Shown here in pieces: positions 19,939 to 28,893 of a stretch of DNA of 64,000 nt. The notes under the pieces were generated by a model that had not been told where the DNA came from, made no database searches, and worked only from the letters and a program-made list of their open reading frames with translations. This DNA is from Planctomycetota bacterium. Lineage in GTDB: Bacteria > Planctomycetota > Phycisphaerae > UBA1845 > UTPLA1. Where the stretch lies: positions 1 to 64,000 of the forward strand of contig JADJRI010000020.1 in assembly GCA_016712275.1 (NCBI GenBank), written 5' to 3'. Every line of letters starts with the position of its first letter. Positions within the stretch are counted from its first letter, which is position 1. A program made the translations under genes and the position numbers.

Positions 19939-20316
19939 ATGAAAGACCCAATCGAACCACCGAAAGCCGCCGCTACATCCAACGGCGACGATCGCGACGC
20001 AAAACTCAAATACGCCGACTCATTGACCCGCCTCCGTCGCCGGCATCGACGCTTCTATCTCTATTTCTTTCTCGCCGTCGCAGCAATACTTGTTGCAGAT
20101 CGCCTTGGCATCCCCGCCTATCTCACCGGCAACGGAACCACCTCGTCACCTTGGATGTGCCTGTTGATCTTCACACTGCCGGTCATGCTCATCCTTGCTT
20201 TCATCAACGGCGCATTGATCCGATGCCCGCGCTGCGGGAACCCCTTCTTCCTTAAAGGCGGCTACGGCAACGCTCTCGCCCGCCGCTGCCTCCATTGTAG
20301 GCTGCCGATCAAATAA
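19939..20316 (+). CDS. Small membrane protein with C-terminal zinc ribbon
   Basis: Unrecognised protein of 125 residues. A charged N-terminus is followed by two membrane segments (about 42-60 and 75-93), then CPRCGNPFF and CLHCRLPIK, a C-x2-C ... C-x2-C zinc ribbon on the cytoplasmic side. ATG 19939 follows GGGAG by 8 bases. Function unknown; similar membrane-plus-zinc-ribbon proteins occur twice more in this window. Family-A repeats lie on both sides (A2 before; A3 24 bases after the stop), giving a cassette-like look. Confidence 0.7.
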   Translation: MKDPIEPPKAAATSNGDDRDAKLKYADSLTRLRRRHRRFYLYFFLAVAAILVADRLGIPAYLTGNGTTSSPWMCLLIFTLPVMLILAFINGALIRCPRCGNPFFLKGGYGNALARRCLHCRLPIK

Positions 20317-20339
20317 TGCCGTGCCCATGTCGCACACCC

Positions 20340-20431
20340 CGTTTAGCCCAACTCCGACAGGAGTAGGGCGATGGCGACACAACTGTTGACCAAGATTGAA
20401 TCGCAAGATGAATCCGCAGGCGTGCATCGCC
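20340..20431 (+). repeat. Family-A repeat, copy A3
   Basis: CGTTTA, then hairpin GCCCAACTCC, loop GACA, GGAGTAGGGC with a single internal mismatch. A conserved tail of about 50 bases ends GGCGTGCATCG. It differs from A4 at about five positions. It begins 24 bases after the stop of the zinc-ribbon gene. Confidence 0.75.
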
Positions 20432-20438
20432 AGCATTG

Positions 20439-20459
20439 GTAGGGTGGGCTCGGCCCACC
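20439..20459 (+). repeat. REP-like element B2
   Basis: GTAG (20439-20442) plus GGTGGGC and GCCCACC arms with loop TCG, identical to the copy at 19615. It abuts the end of A3, which seems to have lost its last 25 bases here. Confidence 0.7.
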
Positions 20460-20495
20460 TCTCTGCCAAAGCTGGAATGACGCCCGCAATCCCCC

Positions 20496-20612
20496 CGTTT
20501 AGCCCAACTCCGACAGGAGTAGGGCGATGGCGACACAACTGTTGACCAAGATTGAACCGCGAGATGAATCTGTAGGCGTGCATCGTCAGATTATAAGGCC
20601 CCTGTCAAGCCT
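20496..20612 (+). repeat. Family-A repeat, copy A4 (full length)
   Basis: The most complete copy, about 115 bases: hairpin at the 5' end, middle part as in A3, and the extra segment AGATTATAAGGCCCCTGTC shared with A2. Confidence 0.75.
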
Positions 20613-20775
20613 GTCCCCTGATCGTCTAATTCCCCCATTCCTTTGTGGAAATTCCCCAAAAGCCCCTCCCTAAGAATTTCGAGCATCAAGAGCGGCGAAT
20701 GCACTCAACATAAAGAACGGCGACGCCCATGTTGATTGAGCCTATTATGACAAGCTTTTTGGAGTAGGAATTCTC

Positions 20776-21408
20776 ATGGGCATCGACCTCGTTGCCATCA
20801 TGGACCACCAATATACGCCGGAAACGATATCGGCGCTGCTCCCCGGTTTGCGCCGGCTTCGCACGAAGTTTCAGCCATTTCTCAAAATGCTGCGAAACGA
20901 CATGCACTGGAGAATCCCAGATGACGCCGAGTGGCATTGGGAAATAAACGAGAAATTTCTCAGCGTGACCGAGCAATTCCGTGCCGCTGACGACATGAGT
21001 GAGTTGGAAATCTCCTTCCACGATGGCGGCCGAATTCGCGTGTATCCGAAGACCATTGTCTATTACGGAACCAAATCTTGGTCATTGTTTTGCTGTAATG
21101 AAAGCTACTTCTTTTCGGTGCGCCTTCGCGAATCGCTTATTGCCGTCGCGCTTGCATTAAACTCGAAATCCATAATCTACGCTCCTGATTCGGCTTTCAG
21201 TACTTCGAGTGCTTGGGATTATGCCATGGAAGGCGATACGGCAGCTTTTATTGAAATGAAATTACGTAACGAGTGCGGGCCACCGACCACTGTTCCCTGG
21301 GAAAAATGCCTCTGCACTGCCGATTCCAAGTACTGCGAGGGCGGAAACAGTTGGTTCATGGAAATAGATGTCGCCAAACCCCGTTTAGCCCAACTCCGAC
21401 AGGAGTAG
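20776..21408 (+). CDS. Hypothetical protein whose C-terminus is supplied by a repeat
   Basis: Not recognised. 210 residues from ATG 20776, soluble, with many aromatic residues (DDAEWHWEINEKF) and Cys residues near the end (EKCLCTADSKYC). Codon use is more AT-rich than in the housekeeping genes around it. The last nine or so codons (RLAQLRQE and stop) lie inside family-A copy A5; the stop TAG is part of the repeat hairpin. The original C-terminus was probably different. The gene stands alone with repeats on both sides, which suggests an accessory, possibly acquired, gene. Confidence 0.6.
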   Translation: MGIDLVAIMDHQYTPETISALLPGLRRLRTKFQPFLKMLRNDMHWRIPDDAEWHWEINEKFLSVTEQFRAADDMSELEISFHDGGRIRVYPKTIVYYGTKSWSLFCCNESYFFSVRLRESLIAVALALNSKSIIYAPDSAFSTSSAWDYAMEGDTAAFIEMKLRNECGPPTTVPWEKCLCTADSKYCEGGNSWFMEIDVAKPRLAQLRQE

Positions 21409-21458
21409 GGCGAAGGCGATATAACGCTCGATCAGAATTGACCCACGAGATAGAATCC
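21382..21458 (+). repeat. Family-A repeat, copy A5, overlapping the end of a gene
   Basis: CGTTTA and the standard hairpin GCCCAACTCC / GGAGTAGGGC, then a more divergent tail. Its GAG TAG forms the last codon and stop of the preceding reading frame. Confidence 0.7.
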
Positions 21459-22317
21459 TCTGCGGAGCAGAAAAGCGAAGAAAAAACTTTCCAAGTATGT
21501 CATATCAGTGGCACAACAACTGTTCGCCCCCGAGAACCTCAACCGCCAACCCGGCTCGGCATGGCCGACGACCGTAGCCAGAGGTTTCAACCTCTGGACA
21601 GCGCCGCCAAAAAAACGCCTTCGTCCGGAGGACGAACGAGTCTTCAATCCTCCCACGCCCAGGCCGCTTCAGCGGCCTTTCCCAAAGGGCTGTAGGCCCG
21701 TCGTTCACGACGGGTATCGCGGCAGCGTAATCCATTAGGCCGTTTCAACGGCCATCCCACCCCGCCTTTAGGCTCCGCCGCCGCCTGCGCAAAATCTCAA
21801 ACCACTCAGTTTCCGCCGGCAATCGCCATACCAAACAAATCCCGAAGTATGAATTTGCCAATCTCCGAACATGGTGTATGTTGAATACCGGCCCGCGACG
21901 CGCCCGGAGACCGCCCATGCCCACTTCCTCCACTCGACCCCTCAACCCCTTGATCCCTCGGCTCCTCTTCCGTGTCGGCGTCTGCTCCCCCTTTCCCTCT
22001 ATTCTTCATTCGCTGTTCAGGGAGTTTCAGCGAATTTCACCCCTGGAGGTTTTTTCGAAGGAAATGGCCACGCGCGCAACATCAACGACACCGAACTAAT
22101 GCCAAACAAACAACTTGCAATTTCGAAGCAGTCTGGTTTTCCAATGAAAACGACGGTGAAACACCCCTCTGAAAGGTCGCCCATTTTCACTCGATCGGAT
22201 AGCCCGAGGCCGACACAATGAGAATTGAATCGCAACGTAAAACCAGCGTGCCCAATAGACGCCGCCGTTCGCCAATCGCATCGAAATCGCACATGCCGCA
22301 CAAAGCGACGCTCGCCG
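21409..22317. other. Long non-coding accessory region (about 900 bases)
   Basis: Holds the tail of A5, a dense hairpin cluster (21574-21754, listed separately) and about 560 bases (21755-22317) with no credible gene. Frames of 60-120 codons there have biased composition and no start signals. Near 22205-22240 it may hold part of the truD 3' flank. Confidence 0.55.
21574..21754 (+). repeat. Cluster of short hairpins with shared TTCA loops
   Basis: Four perfect hairpins have the loop TTCA and unrelated stems: CCAGAGGT/ACCTCTGG (21578-21597), AGGCCGC/GCGGCCT (21661-21678), CCCGTCG/CGACGGG (21697-21714) and GGCCGT/ACGGCC (21738-21753). A fifth, TTCGTCC/GGACGAA, has loop GGA (21620-21636). The first is preceded directly by GTAG and the third by GTAG plus one base, as in the REP-like elements elsewhere in the window. 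Confidence 0.7.
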
Positions 22318-23612
22318 CTACTCCTCCTCCAGCCCTTCCTCCAAGCTTTGCTTGCAGATCTCGCCCAGAACCAGCGTCGCATAGCAGCCCGAGGCCAGCG
22401 AAAACCGAAGCTCCGCGAAGGGGCCGTGTTCGTCGCTGCCGGACTCGATTGCCAGCTCCTCTGGCCGGAAGCGGATCGGGCGGCGCGCCCCGTGAATTTT
22501 CATGCGGGCCAGCGCCCGAAAGTCATCGGTCTTCAGGGTCTCATGGGCCAGTACGCCCGCCTCGATCGCGGCCGCCTCGCCCGACGGCTCCGTCATCTTG
22601 TAGCCGAAGATGGGGCCGGTGGCGGAGATGTCGAAGGCTTTGGCGGGGGTGCCTCGGCGGCGGCATCATCGACGCGGAAGACCGCGCCGTTTTCGTGCTT
22701 GTATGCGAGATCGCCATTCAGCACCGTGTCGATGTTGGTGATGCGGCGGGCGAGGACGAGGTTGAAGAGATAAGACTGGAAGGCATTCACGTAGAACTTT
22801 TTCAGCCGCTGATCGATGGCGTGATAGGCGCGCTGGTGCTTGCCGTTTGTGCGGGCGAGTTCGCGGCACATGCGGACGTTGTCTCGAAAGCCGTAGGGCC
22901 AGGCCTTGGCGGCATTTTCGTAGTCGCCGGATTCGTAGAGCTGCCTTGCTCGCAGCACTTCGCCGGTGTCGAAGGGGCCGGGGCGGCCGAGAATGAGGTC
23001 GACCGTTTCCTTGCGATCGTCGCAAAGCACGGCGCGGCCGATCTGCCAGGTGTCGCCGCGCGAGCCGAAGCGCTGGCGGCCGAAGTAGTTGGGGACGCCG
23101 CGTGCCACGAGTGTGTCACAAATCGTGCGGATATCGGTCATGCGGTCGCCGGCGATATCGCGGAGGCGGATTTTGAATTTGTTGCCGCGGAGGTGGCCGA
23201 TCTTGAGTTTGTTTTTGTGGCGGGTGATGTTGACGATTTTGATGCGGGGGATGTTGAGGGCGCGGATTTTTTCGGGATCCATGTGTTCGATGCTGAGCAT
23301 TTGTGTGGTGACGGCGCGGGCATCTTTCAGGCCGGCGAGGCCGATGTCGCGCGCCTGCACGCCCAGTGCCCGGGCGATGTCATTGACGGCCCGCATGGTG
23401 GCGAGCCCTTTTTTCTCGATGGTGAAGTAGATGTGGTCGCCGACGCCGCACGGCTCGTAGGCGGGGATTTCCTCGACGACAAAATCCTCATATCGCCGTT
23501 TGATGGCCGCGGGAATGGCGGGAATATCGGCCGTGAGGAAGGGAAGGGTTTCAAAATGCGACGTTGGGGATGCGACGCTCGCGACGGTGGGTTCGTTCAG
23601 TTGACTCATCAT
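22318..23612 (-). CDS. truD: tRNA pseudouridine(13) synthase TruD (one frameshift)
   Basis: Isomerises U13 of some tRNAs. Family motifs: RRYEDFVVEEIPAYEPCG near the start, GLAGLKDARAVTTQ with the catalytic Asp, FKIRLRD, GVPNYFGRQRFG, and FYVNAFQSYLFN. The main frame ends near 22593, while the C-terminus (AFDISATGPIFGYKMTEPSG and on) reads in another frame to 22318. The break is at a run of C near 22645, so one lost base in the homopolymer explains it. The joined length is about 431 residues. Start at ATG 23612 or 23609; the long upstream extension to 23822 is not family-like. The region 23613-23770 should hold divergent promoters for truD and rnc. Confidence 0.9.
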
Positions 23613-23770
23613 TTTGACGATAGTATAGTAAAATCGTCGCGGGGTGAATTCGGCTCGTGTTTTCCGGGTCGGCCCCACGACCGGGCTTATGCCGAAAACC
23701 GCTTGATCCACCCGACATGAGCGGCTTTCGCCATCCGCCTGATCTTTTCTCGATCGGGGACGAATCCAAT

Positions 23771-24475
23771 ATGCGAGACGAAGCGCTGCCCGCTGTGAAG
23801 CGGCGATCGGCATTCGATTCAAGAAGCCGGAATTGCTTTCTGCCGCGGCTCACCCACGCGTCGATCGCCGATAATCGGCTTCAAAGCAACGAACGGCTGG
23901 AGTTTCTGGGCGACGCGATCCTCGGGATGATCGTCTGCCAGTATCTCTACGACAACTATCCCGACTTTCTCGAAGGCGAGCTGACCAAGATTAAATCGAC
24001 GGTCGTCTCCGGAAAAACCTGCGCAAAAATCTCGGAACAGCTCGGCCTGGCCGACCATTTGTTTCTCGGCAACGGCATCTCGGCGCGGTCGAAGTTGCCG
24101 ACATCGGTCATGGCGGCCGTCTTCGAATCGCTGATCGCGGCGATCTATCTCGACGCGGGCCTCGAAAAGACGCGCAAGTTCATCCTGGTCCACGTCGAGC
24201 CATTCATCCGTAGCGCGGCCGTCAGTGAGCATCATCAGAATTTCAAATCGCAGTTGCAGCAGTATGCCCAGCGTGACATGGCGGCGACACCCGTGTATGA
24301 CATGCTCGACGAGAAAGGCCCGGACCACAGCAAGTGCTTCGAGGTCGCGGTGAGCATTGCCGGCCGCCAATTCACCGGCGCATGGGGCCCAAGCAAGAAA
24401 GAGGCCGAGCAAAAAGCGGCTTACAACGCGCTGATCGAACTGAATCTGATTCCGCAGGAGACGGTGGTGAACTAA
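23771..24475 (+). CDS. rnc: Ribonuclease III (two compensating frameshifts near the start)
   Basis: Double-strand-specific RNase for rRNA and mRNA processing. The nuclease signature NERLEFLGDAILG is intact, with a C-terminal dsRNA-binding domain (SQLQQYAQRD to AEQKAAYNAL). Between about 23798 and 23847 the written frame is nonsense, but a shifted frame reads AIGIRFKKPELLSAA, the expected RNase III N-terminal helix; a lost G and a gained G would restore it. With ATG 23771 the protein is 234 residues, the usual size. The frame extending to 23657 is not credible. It converges on pyrE with a 4-base tail overlap. Confidence 0.9.
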   Translation: MRDEALPAVKRRSAFDSRSRNCFLPRLTHASIADNRLQSNERLEFLGDAILGMIVCQYLYDNYPDFLEGELTKIKSTVVSGKTCAKISEQLGLADHLFLGNGISARSKLPTSVMAAVFESLIAAIYLDAGLEKTRKFILVHVEPFIRSAAVSEHHQNFKSQLQQYAQRDMAATPVYDMLDEKGPDHSKCFEVAVSIAGRQFTGAWGPSKKEAEQKAAYNALIELNLIPQETVVN

Positions 24476-25005
24476 TATGCCGCTCCCGGTATTCGCAGGT
24501 CCTTGCCAGTGAAGAGCGCCGCGAATTCGTGGCCGGCTTTGCGGATGTTGTCGGCCGCCCCCTCGGCCCGATCGACAACGGCAACAATGCGCTGCACGAC
24601 CGCCCCCGCGTCGCTCAGCACCTTTGCCGCTTCCAGCACCTGGCCGCCGGTCGTGGCGATGTCCTCGACAAGCAACACGCGGTCTCCCTTTTCGATGGCC
24701 CCCTCAAACATCTTGGTCGTGCCATAGTCCTTCTTTGCGTTGCGGACGATGACGAATGGCTTTCCAGATGCCATTGATGTGGCAGCGGCAAGAGGGACGC
24801 CTCCGAGTTCGGCGCCGGCGATGCGCGTGGTCGTTTTGTCGACATGCGTAGCGAGCAACTTGCCGACTTCGGCGAGAATGTCCGGCTGGGTCTCGAACAG
24901 ATACTTGTCGACATAAAAGGTCGACCGTCGCCCCGATCGCAGCAGAAAGTCGCCCTCCTTGTAGCTTGCGGCGCGAATGCGTTCGGCGAGTTCCTGTTTG
25001 GTCAT
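24472..25005 (-). CDS. pyrE: Orotate phosphoribosyltransferase
   Basis: Joins orotate and PRPP to give orotidine 5'-phosphate, the fifth step of UMP synthesis. The PRPP motif is VLLVEDIATTGGQVLEAA. Lys-Lys-Asp in RNAKKDYG and the N-terminal SGRRSTFYVD (orotate side) are as expected. 177 residues, intact. Its ATG overlaps the purB stop by 4 bases (ATGA), so the two are translationally coupled and probably form a purB-pyrE operon. Confidence 0.94.
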   Translation of the reverse strand: MTKQELAERIRAASYKEGDFLLRSGRRSTFYVDKYLFETQPDILAEVGKLLATHVDKTTTRIAGAELGGVPLAAATSMASGKPFVIVRNAKKDYGTTKMFEGAIEKGDRVLLVEDIATTGGQVLEAAKVLSDAGAVVQRIVAVVDRAEGAADNIRKAGHEFAALFTGKDLRIPGAAY

Positions 25006-26471
25006 ACACTGATCTCCGGATCGCGCCGCGAGGTGCCGCGATGACGCCGCAACAGCGGGGCGATCGTGCCTTTCAAAAATGAATCCACCTGATTTGCGGA
25101 GAGGCCGGTGAACGATTCCGGCTTCATCAGCCGATCGATTTTCACGCCGCCAAAAGCCGGGTCCGCCTTCAATCGCGCGAGCAGATCGTTGGGGCGGCCG
25201 CAGTGTTTCACTTCGGCGGCGGCGGCCTGCGAATGGATGCGGATGCGCTCGTGCAGGTCCTGCCGATCGCCGCCCGCCGCGACGGCCTGCATGAGAATGT
25301 CCTCGGTGGCCATGAAGGGAAGCTCGGCGTCGATGCGGGCGCGAATAACATTGGGATAAACAACGAATCCGCGCGCGACATGGGTGACGATTTGAAGGAT
25401 TCCGTCGGTTGCCAGGAATGCTTCAGGGATGAGCAGGCGTTTGTTGCTGGAATCGTCGAGGGTGCGTTCGAGCCATTGCTCTGCGGCATTCTGGAAACCG
25501 GACTGTGCCAGCGAGATGACGAATCGTGCCAGACCAGTGGCACGTTCGCAAAGCATCGGATTGCGCTTATAAGCCATTGCGGAGCTGCCGATTTGCGATT
25601 TGCCGAAAGGCTCTTCGATTTCCTTCAGATTGGCGAGGAGACGGATGTCATTGGCGAATTTATGTGCCCCGGCGGCGATGTTGGCAAGCGCTGCGACGAT
25701 ATGGGCGTCGATTTTTCGGGAATAGGTCTGGCCGACGACGGGTTCGCATTCGTCGAAACCGAGTTTCCTGGCGACGAGGCGTTCTAGCTTTTGAACTTTC
25801 GCGGCGTTTCCGTTGAAGAGGCTCAGAAAGCTGGCCTGCGTGCCGGTCGCGCCGCGGATGCCGCGAAAGCGAAGTTCGCGGATACGCCGGTCGATTTCCT
25901 CCAGGTCGCGGGCGAAATCGGCGCACCAGAGTGTCACGCGCTTGCCGACAGTCGTCAGCTGCGCGGGTTGGTAATGGGTGAAGCCGAGACAGGGGAGCTG
26001 GCGGAATTCGCGGGCGCGATCTGCAAGCGCGGCGACGGTGCTGACGAGCCAGTCTCGGATGATGACCATCGCTTCGCGCATGAGAATGAGATCGGCGTTG
26101 TCGACGATGTCCATACTGGTCGCGCCGAGATGGAGAATGCCACGGGCCGACGGGGCTTGATCGCCGAAGGCGTGGACGTGGGCCATGACATCGTGCCGCA
26201 GCTTTTTCTCGTGCTCTCGGGCGGCTTTGAGATCGACATTGCTCATCGATGCGCGAAGCGATTTTAGTTGGGCGACGGAGACGGGCAAGCCCATTTCGTG
26301 CTGGGCTTCGGCGAGGGCGACCCAGATGCGACGCCACGTGAGCGCCCGGCGGTGCATGGAAAAAAGCTCGGACATGTCGCGCGAGGCGTTGCGGCCGACG
26401 AGGGGGGATTCGTAGACGTGCCGCGCGTCAGGCGTTTTGCTCCGGGCGGTTTTGATGGACTTTTTTTTCAT
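25002..26471 (-). CDS. purB: Adenylosuccinate lyase
   Basis: Splits SAICAR and adenylosuccinate, releasing fumarate, in purine synthesis. The fumarase/aspartase-superfamily signature GSSAMAYKRNPMLCE is present, as are GATSMDIVDN and FTHYQPAQLTTVGKR. 489 residues, slightly long because of a basic N-terminal extension (MKKKSIKTARSK); a later start is possible. Intact. First gene of a two-gene unit with pyrE. Confidence 0.94.
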   Translation of the reverse strand: MKKKSIKTARSKTPDARHVYESPLVGRNASRDMSELFSMHRRALTWRRIWVALAEAQHEMGLPVSVAQLKSLRASMSNVDLKAAREHEKKLRHDVMAHVHAFGDQAPSARGILHLGATSMDIVDNADLILMREAMVIIRDWLVSTVAALADRAREFRQLPCLGFTHYQPAQLTTVGKRVTLWCADFARDLEEIDRRIRELRFRGIRGATGTQASFLSLFNGNAAKVQKLERLVARKLGFDECEPVVGQTYSRKIDAHIVAALANIAAGAHKFANDIRLLANLKEIEEPFGKSQIGSSAMAYKRNPMLCERATGLARFVISLAQSGFQNAAEQWLERTLDDSSNKRLLIPEAFLATDGILQIVTHVARGFVVYPNVIRARIDAELPFMATEDILMQAVAAGGDRQDLHERIRIHSQAAAAEVKHCGRPNDLLARLKADPAFGGVKIDRLMKPESFTGLSANQVDSFLKGTIAPLLRRHRGTSRRDPEISV

Positions 26472-26531
26472 GCGTTAATTAACTTGCGGCTGTACTGCGT
26501 GATCGGAAGGTGCCGCCAAGTGCGATCCATG

Positions 26532-27542
26532 TCAAAATTGCTTCAGGTCCAGTAGTTCATGCAGGAATTTGCGATAGTCGGCATCAAATGCTTCAAGGTC
26601 TTCGGTGATGTAAGCGCGGAAGATCGCCTCACCGCGACTCAGGCTGCCCTCGGAATCGGCGGCGATGTACGCATTGGCCTTTCGATTCATGGCTTCCGTA
26701 CCAAGTTCATCCAGAAGCGTCTTGAAGCCCGGCGCATACTTGTTCGTAGCGGGCGAATCGAGCAGGAACAGCACAAGCGACCATTCCTGCGCATAATAGC
26801 TCCGGACATGGCTCGATTGTTTGTGGATGGCGATGCCCGCATGCGTGCCCAGGATTTCCTTCAAAGGAATCAGCGTTTCATTGGTCAATGCCTCGCGCAT
26901 CGCCGGGCTGCGCAGGGCGTTGTTTTCCGGCTTGAAGGTCGGATGATTGTATATGTCCAATTCAAAGGCTTCGAAATAGCAGGCGAGGCCCTCATTGATC
27001 CACGCGGGAATCTGGCTTCGGCCGGTTATATCCAGGTACTGGTGCAGGCCTTCGTGCGCCAAAATGGCGAGAGTCGATGCCTGCGTCGTGTAAAAGGAAA
27101 CCGTCACACCGCGCTCGGAGTAGCCGCCCCGGCGAATCTGTTTGTAGGTCGATGCGCGCGGGCCGGCGAAGGCGTTGGTGAAATGCTCCCATTCGGCACG
27201 ACGCAGAAAGAGATACGACTTCATCGGCTCGGCCGGCTCGGTGGTGGTGGGAAGCAATTTGCGATAGGCCTCGTAGCAGGCTTCCATGAATCCGGGCATG
27301 GCCTCGACGAACGGCTTGCGCTTGATGCAGGTGGTGTGCAACTCGTAATGCGGCGATACAAGCCGGAGTCCCTTCGATTTTCCGTAGTTCCAATCGTGGG
27401 TTTCGTAGATCACCGGGTCCGACATGGGCTGCGCACTTTGACAACCCAAGAGCGGCAGAAGCCAGCCGGCGCAGAACAATGCGGCGGTGAATCGACGAGC
27501 TTTGACAAGAACGAAGTTTCGCAAATGTGTATTCGGTGCCAT
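26532..27542 (-). CDS. Lipoprotein with DUF1570-like metallopeptidase motif
   Basis: From ATG 27542 the signal ends at the lipobox LPLLGCQ. The mature protein carries ILAHEGLHQYLD, then INEGLACYFE about 15 residues later, an HExxH-like zinc site (His-Glu-x-x-His) with a downstream Glu, as in the DUF1570 group common in planctomycetes. About 336 residues. Peptidase activity is likely but the substrate is unknown. An upstream ATG at 27644 would put 34 non-signal residues first and is rejected. A neighbour of purB on the same strand, but 60 bases apart, so co-transcription is uncertain. Confidence 0.72.
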   Translation of the reverse strand: MAPNTHLRNFVLVKARRFTAALFCAGWLLPLLGCQSAQPMSDPVIYETHDWNYGKSKGLRLVSPHYELHTTCIKRKPFVEAMPGFMEACYEAYRKLLPTTTEPAEPMKSYLFLRRAEWEHFTNAFAGPRASTYKQIRRGGYSERGVTVSFYTTQASTLAILAHEGLHQYLDITGRSQIPAWINEGLACYFEAFELDIYNHPTFKPENNALRSPAMREALTNETLIPLKEILGTHAGIAIHKQSSHVRSYYAQEWSLVLFLLDSPATNKYAPGFKTLLDELGTEAMNRKANAYIAADSEGSLSRGEAIFRAYITEDLEAFDADYRKFLHELLDLKQF

Positions 27543-27695
27543 GCCGGCGAATGCTAATTGGAAACCGCTTGTGATAAAAGAGTGACGAGCCAGGCTGGTT
27601 GAGATTTCCGGCAGGTCGACGAGTACCCGCGGTTTGCCTATCATCCCGACAGCAAAATTTCATCGGCGGCAACCGCACCAGATTGAGGAAAAATC

Positions 27696-28721
27696 ATGCC
27701 CGACATTGAGAAGCTCATCATCATCGGTTCCGGCCCGGCCGGCTGGACGGCGGCCATTTATGCGGCTCGGGCCAATTTGAATCCGCTTATTTTTGCCGGA
27801 CGGGCAAAACAGATTCCGACAACGGAATTGCCGGGCGGGCAGTTGATGCTGACGACGGAGGTGGAAAATTACCCCGGATTTCCGCACGGCATCACCGGGC
27901 CGGTTCTAATGTCGCATTTTGCATCGCAGGCGGTTCGGTTCGGGACGCGCATTGTGTCGGACCGGGGAATCATCAGTGAAGCGGCTCCGGAAGGAACGCC
28001 TGCTTTTGACTGGCACGATGCAAAGTCGGTGGACCTATCGAGGCGGCCGTTCAAGGTAGTTGGCGAGGATGACGCGGTTTATCACGCGCAATCGCTGATT
28101 ATCGCGACTGGTGCGACTGCCAATTGGATCGGCTTGAAGAATGAGCAACGGTTGGCCCAGCAGGGCGGCGGCGTGAGCGCCTGTGCGGTTTGCGATGGCG
28201 CCTTGCCCATTTTTCGGAACAAGGAATTGGCGGTTGTGGGCGGCGGCGACTCGGCCATCGAAGAGGCCACCTATCTCACCAAATATGCCGGGACGGTCTA
28301 CATTATCCACCGCCGCGACCAGTTGCGTGCCAGCAAGATCATGGTGGAACGGGCGATGAACAACCCGAAAATCAAGATTCTGTGGAATAAAGTGGTCGAG
28401 GATGTTTTGGGCGACAAAAGCATCAGCGGCGTGAAGCTGAAGGACACCGTGGATGGTTCGACCAGCGAGTTGCCGCTTGGCGGGCTGTTCGTCGCGATCG
28501 GCCATACGCCGGCGACGAAGTTCTTGAATGGGCAATTGGAGCTGGATGAGAAGAAGTACATCAAGTTGAAAGATCCGTATCGCACGACGACGAATGTCGA
28601 GGGCGTATTTGCGGCGGGGGATGTCGTGGACAGCGTTTACCGGCAGGCGGTCACGGCGGCCGGAATGGGCTGCAAGGCGGCGATCGATGCAGAGCGGTGG
28701 CTGGCGGAGCATGAGGGGTAG
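27696..28721 (+). CDS. trxB: Thioredoxin reductase
   Basis: FAD/NADPH enzyme that reduces thioredoxin. N-terminal FAD site IIGSGPAGWTAAIYAARA, redox pair in SACAVCDGA (C-A-V-C, a variant of the usual C-A-T-C), NADPH site VVGGGDSAIEEA with following HRRD, and C-terminal FAAGDV. 341 residues. ATG 27696 is preceded by GAGGAAA at good spacing. Intact. It runs opposite to the lipoprotein gene before it and the ABC genes after it. Confidence 0.92.
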   Translation: MPDIEKLIIIGSGPAGWTAAIYAARANLNPLIFAGRAKQIPTTELPGGQLMLTTEVENYPGFPHGITGPVLMSHFASQAVRFGTRIVSDRGIISEAAPEGTPAFDWHDAKSVDLSRRPFKVVGEDDAVYHAQSLIIATGATANWIGLKNEQRLAQQGGGVSACAVCDGALPIFRNKELAVVGGGDSAIEEATYLTKYAGTVYIIHRRDQLRASKIMVERAMNNPKIKILWNKVVEDVLGDKSISGVKLKDTVDGSTSELPLGGLFVAIGHTPATKFLNGQLELDEKKYIKLKDPYRTTTNVEGVFAAGDVVDSVYRQAVTAAGMGCKAAIDAERWLAEHEG

Positions 28722-28893
28722 CGGTCGATTAGGGTGAGGCACGGGGATACAAAGTTGGGCACAAGTTTACTGGCTGCCGCATGACGCAAAAAGGCGTTTT
28801 ATGGCGGTCCATTTCATATGAGCGCCGACCGCTTCCTAACGGGCGCGGCTCTGATTCGGCGTCGCTACGCGACGTAGGCATGACACCTAACGG

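Larger units (their letters stand above)
20317..20775. other. Intergenic region with two family-A copies and one REP-like hairpin
   Basis: About 460 bases holding A3, B2 and A4 in the same direction as both flanking genes. Bases 20613-20775 show nothing beyond a short AT-rich run before the next gene. No coding frame looks real. Confidence 0.6.

Noticed and set aside
20340..20612. Family-A repeats as integron attC sites
   Set aside because: GCCCAAC fits the attC core R-Y-Y-Y-A-A-C, and the repeats follow genes, but the matching G-T-T-R-R-R-Y at the far end is missing, the palindrome does not span the element, and no integron integrase is present.
22218..23720. 500-codon plus-strand frame over truD
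   Set aside because: Composition is that of a shadow, while the minus strand encodes a recognisable TruD.
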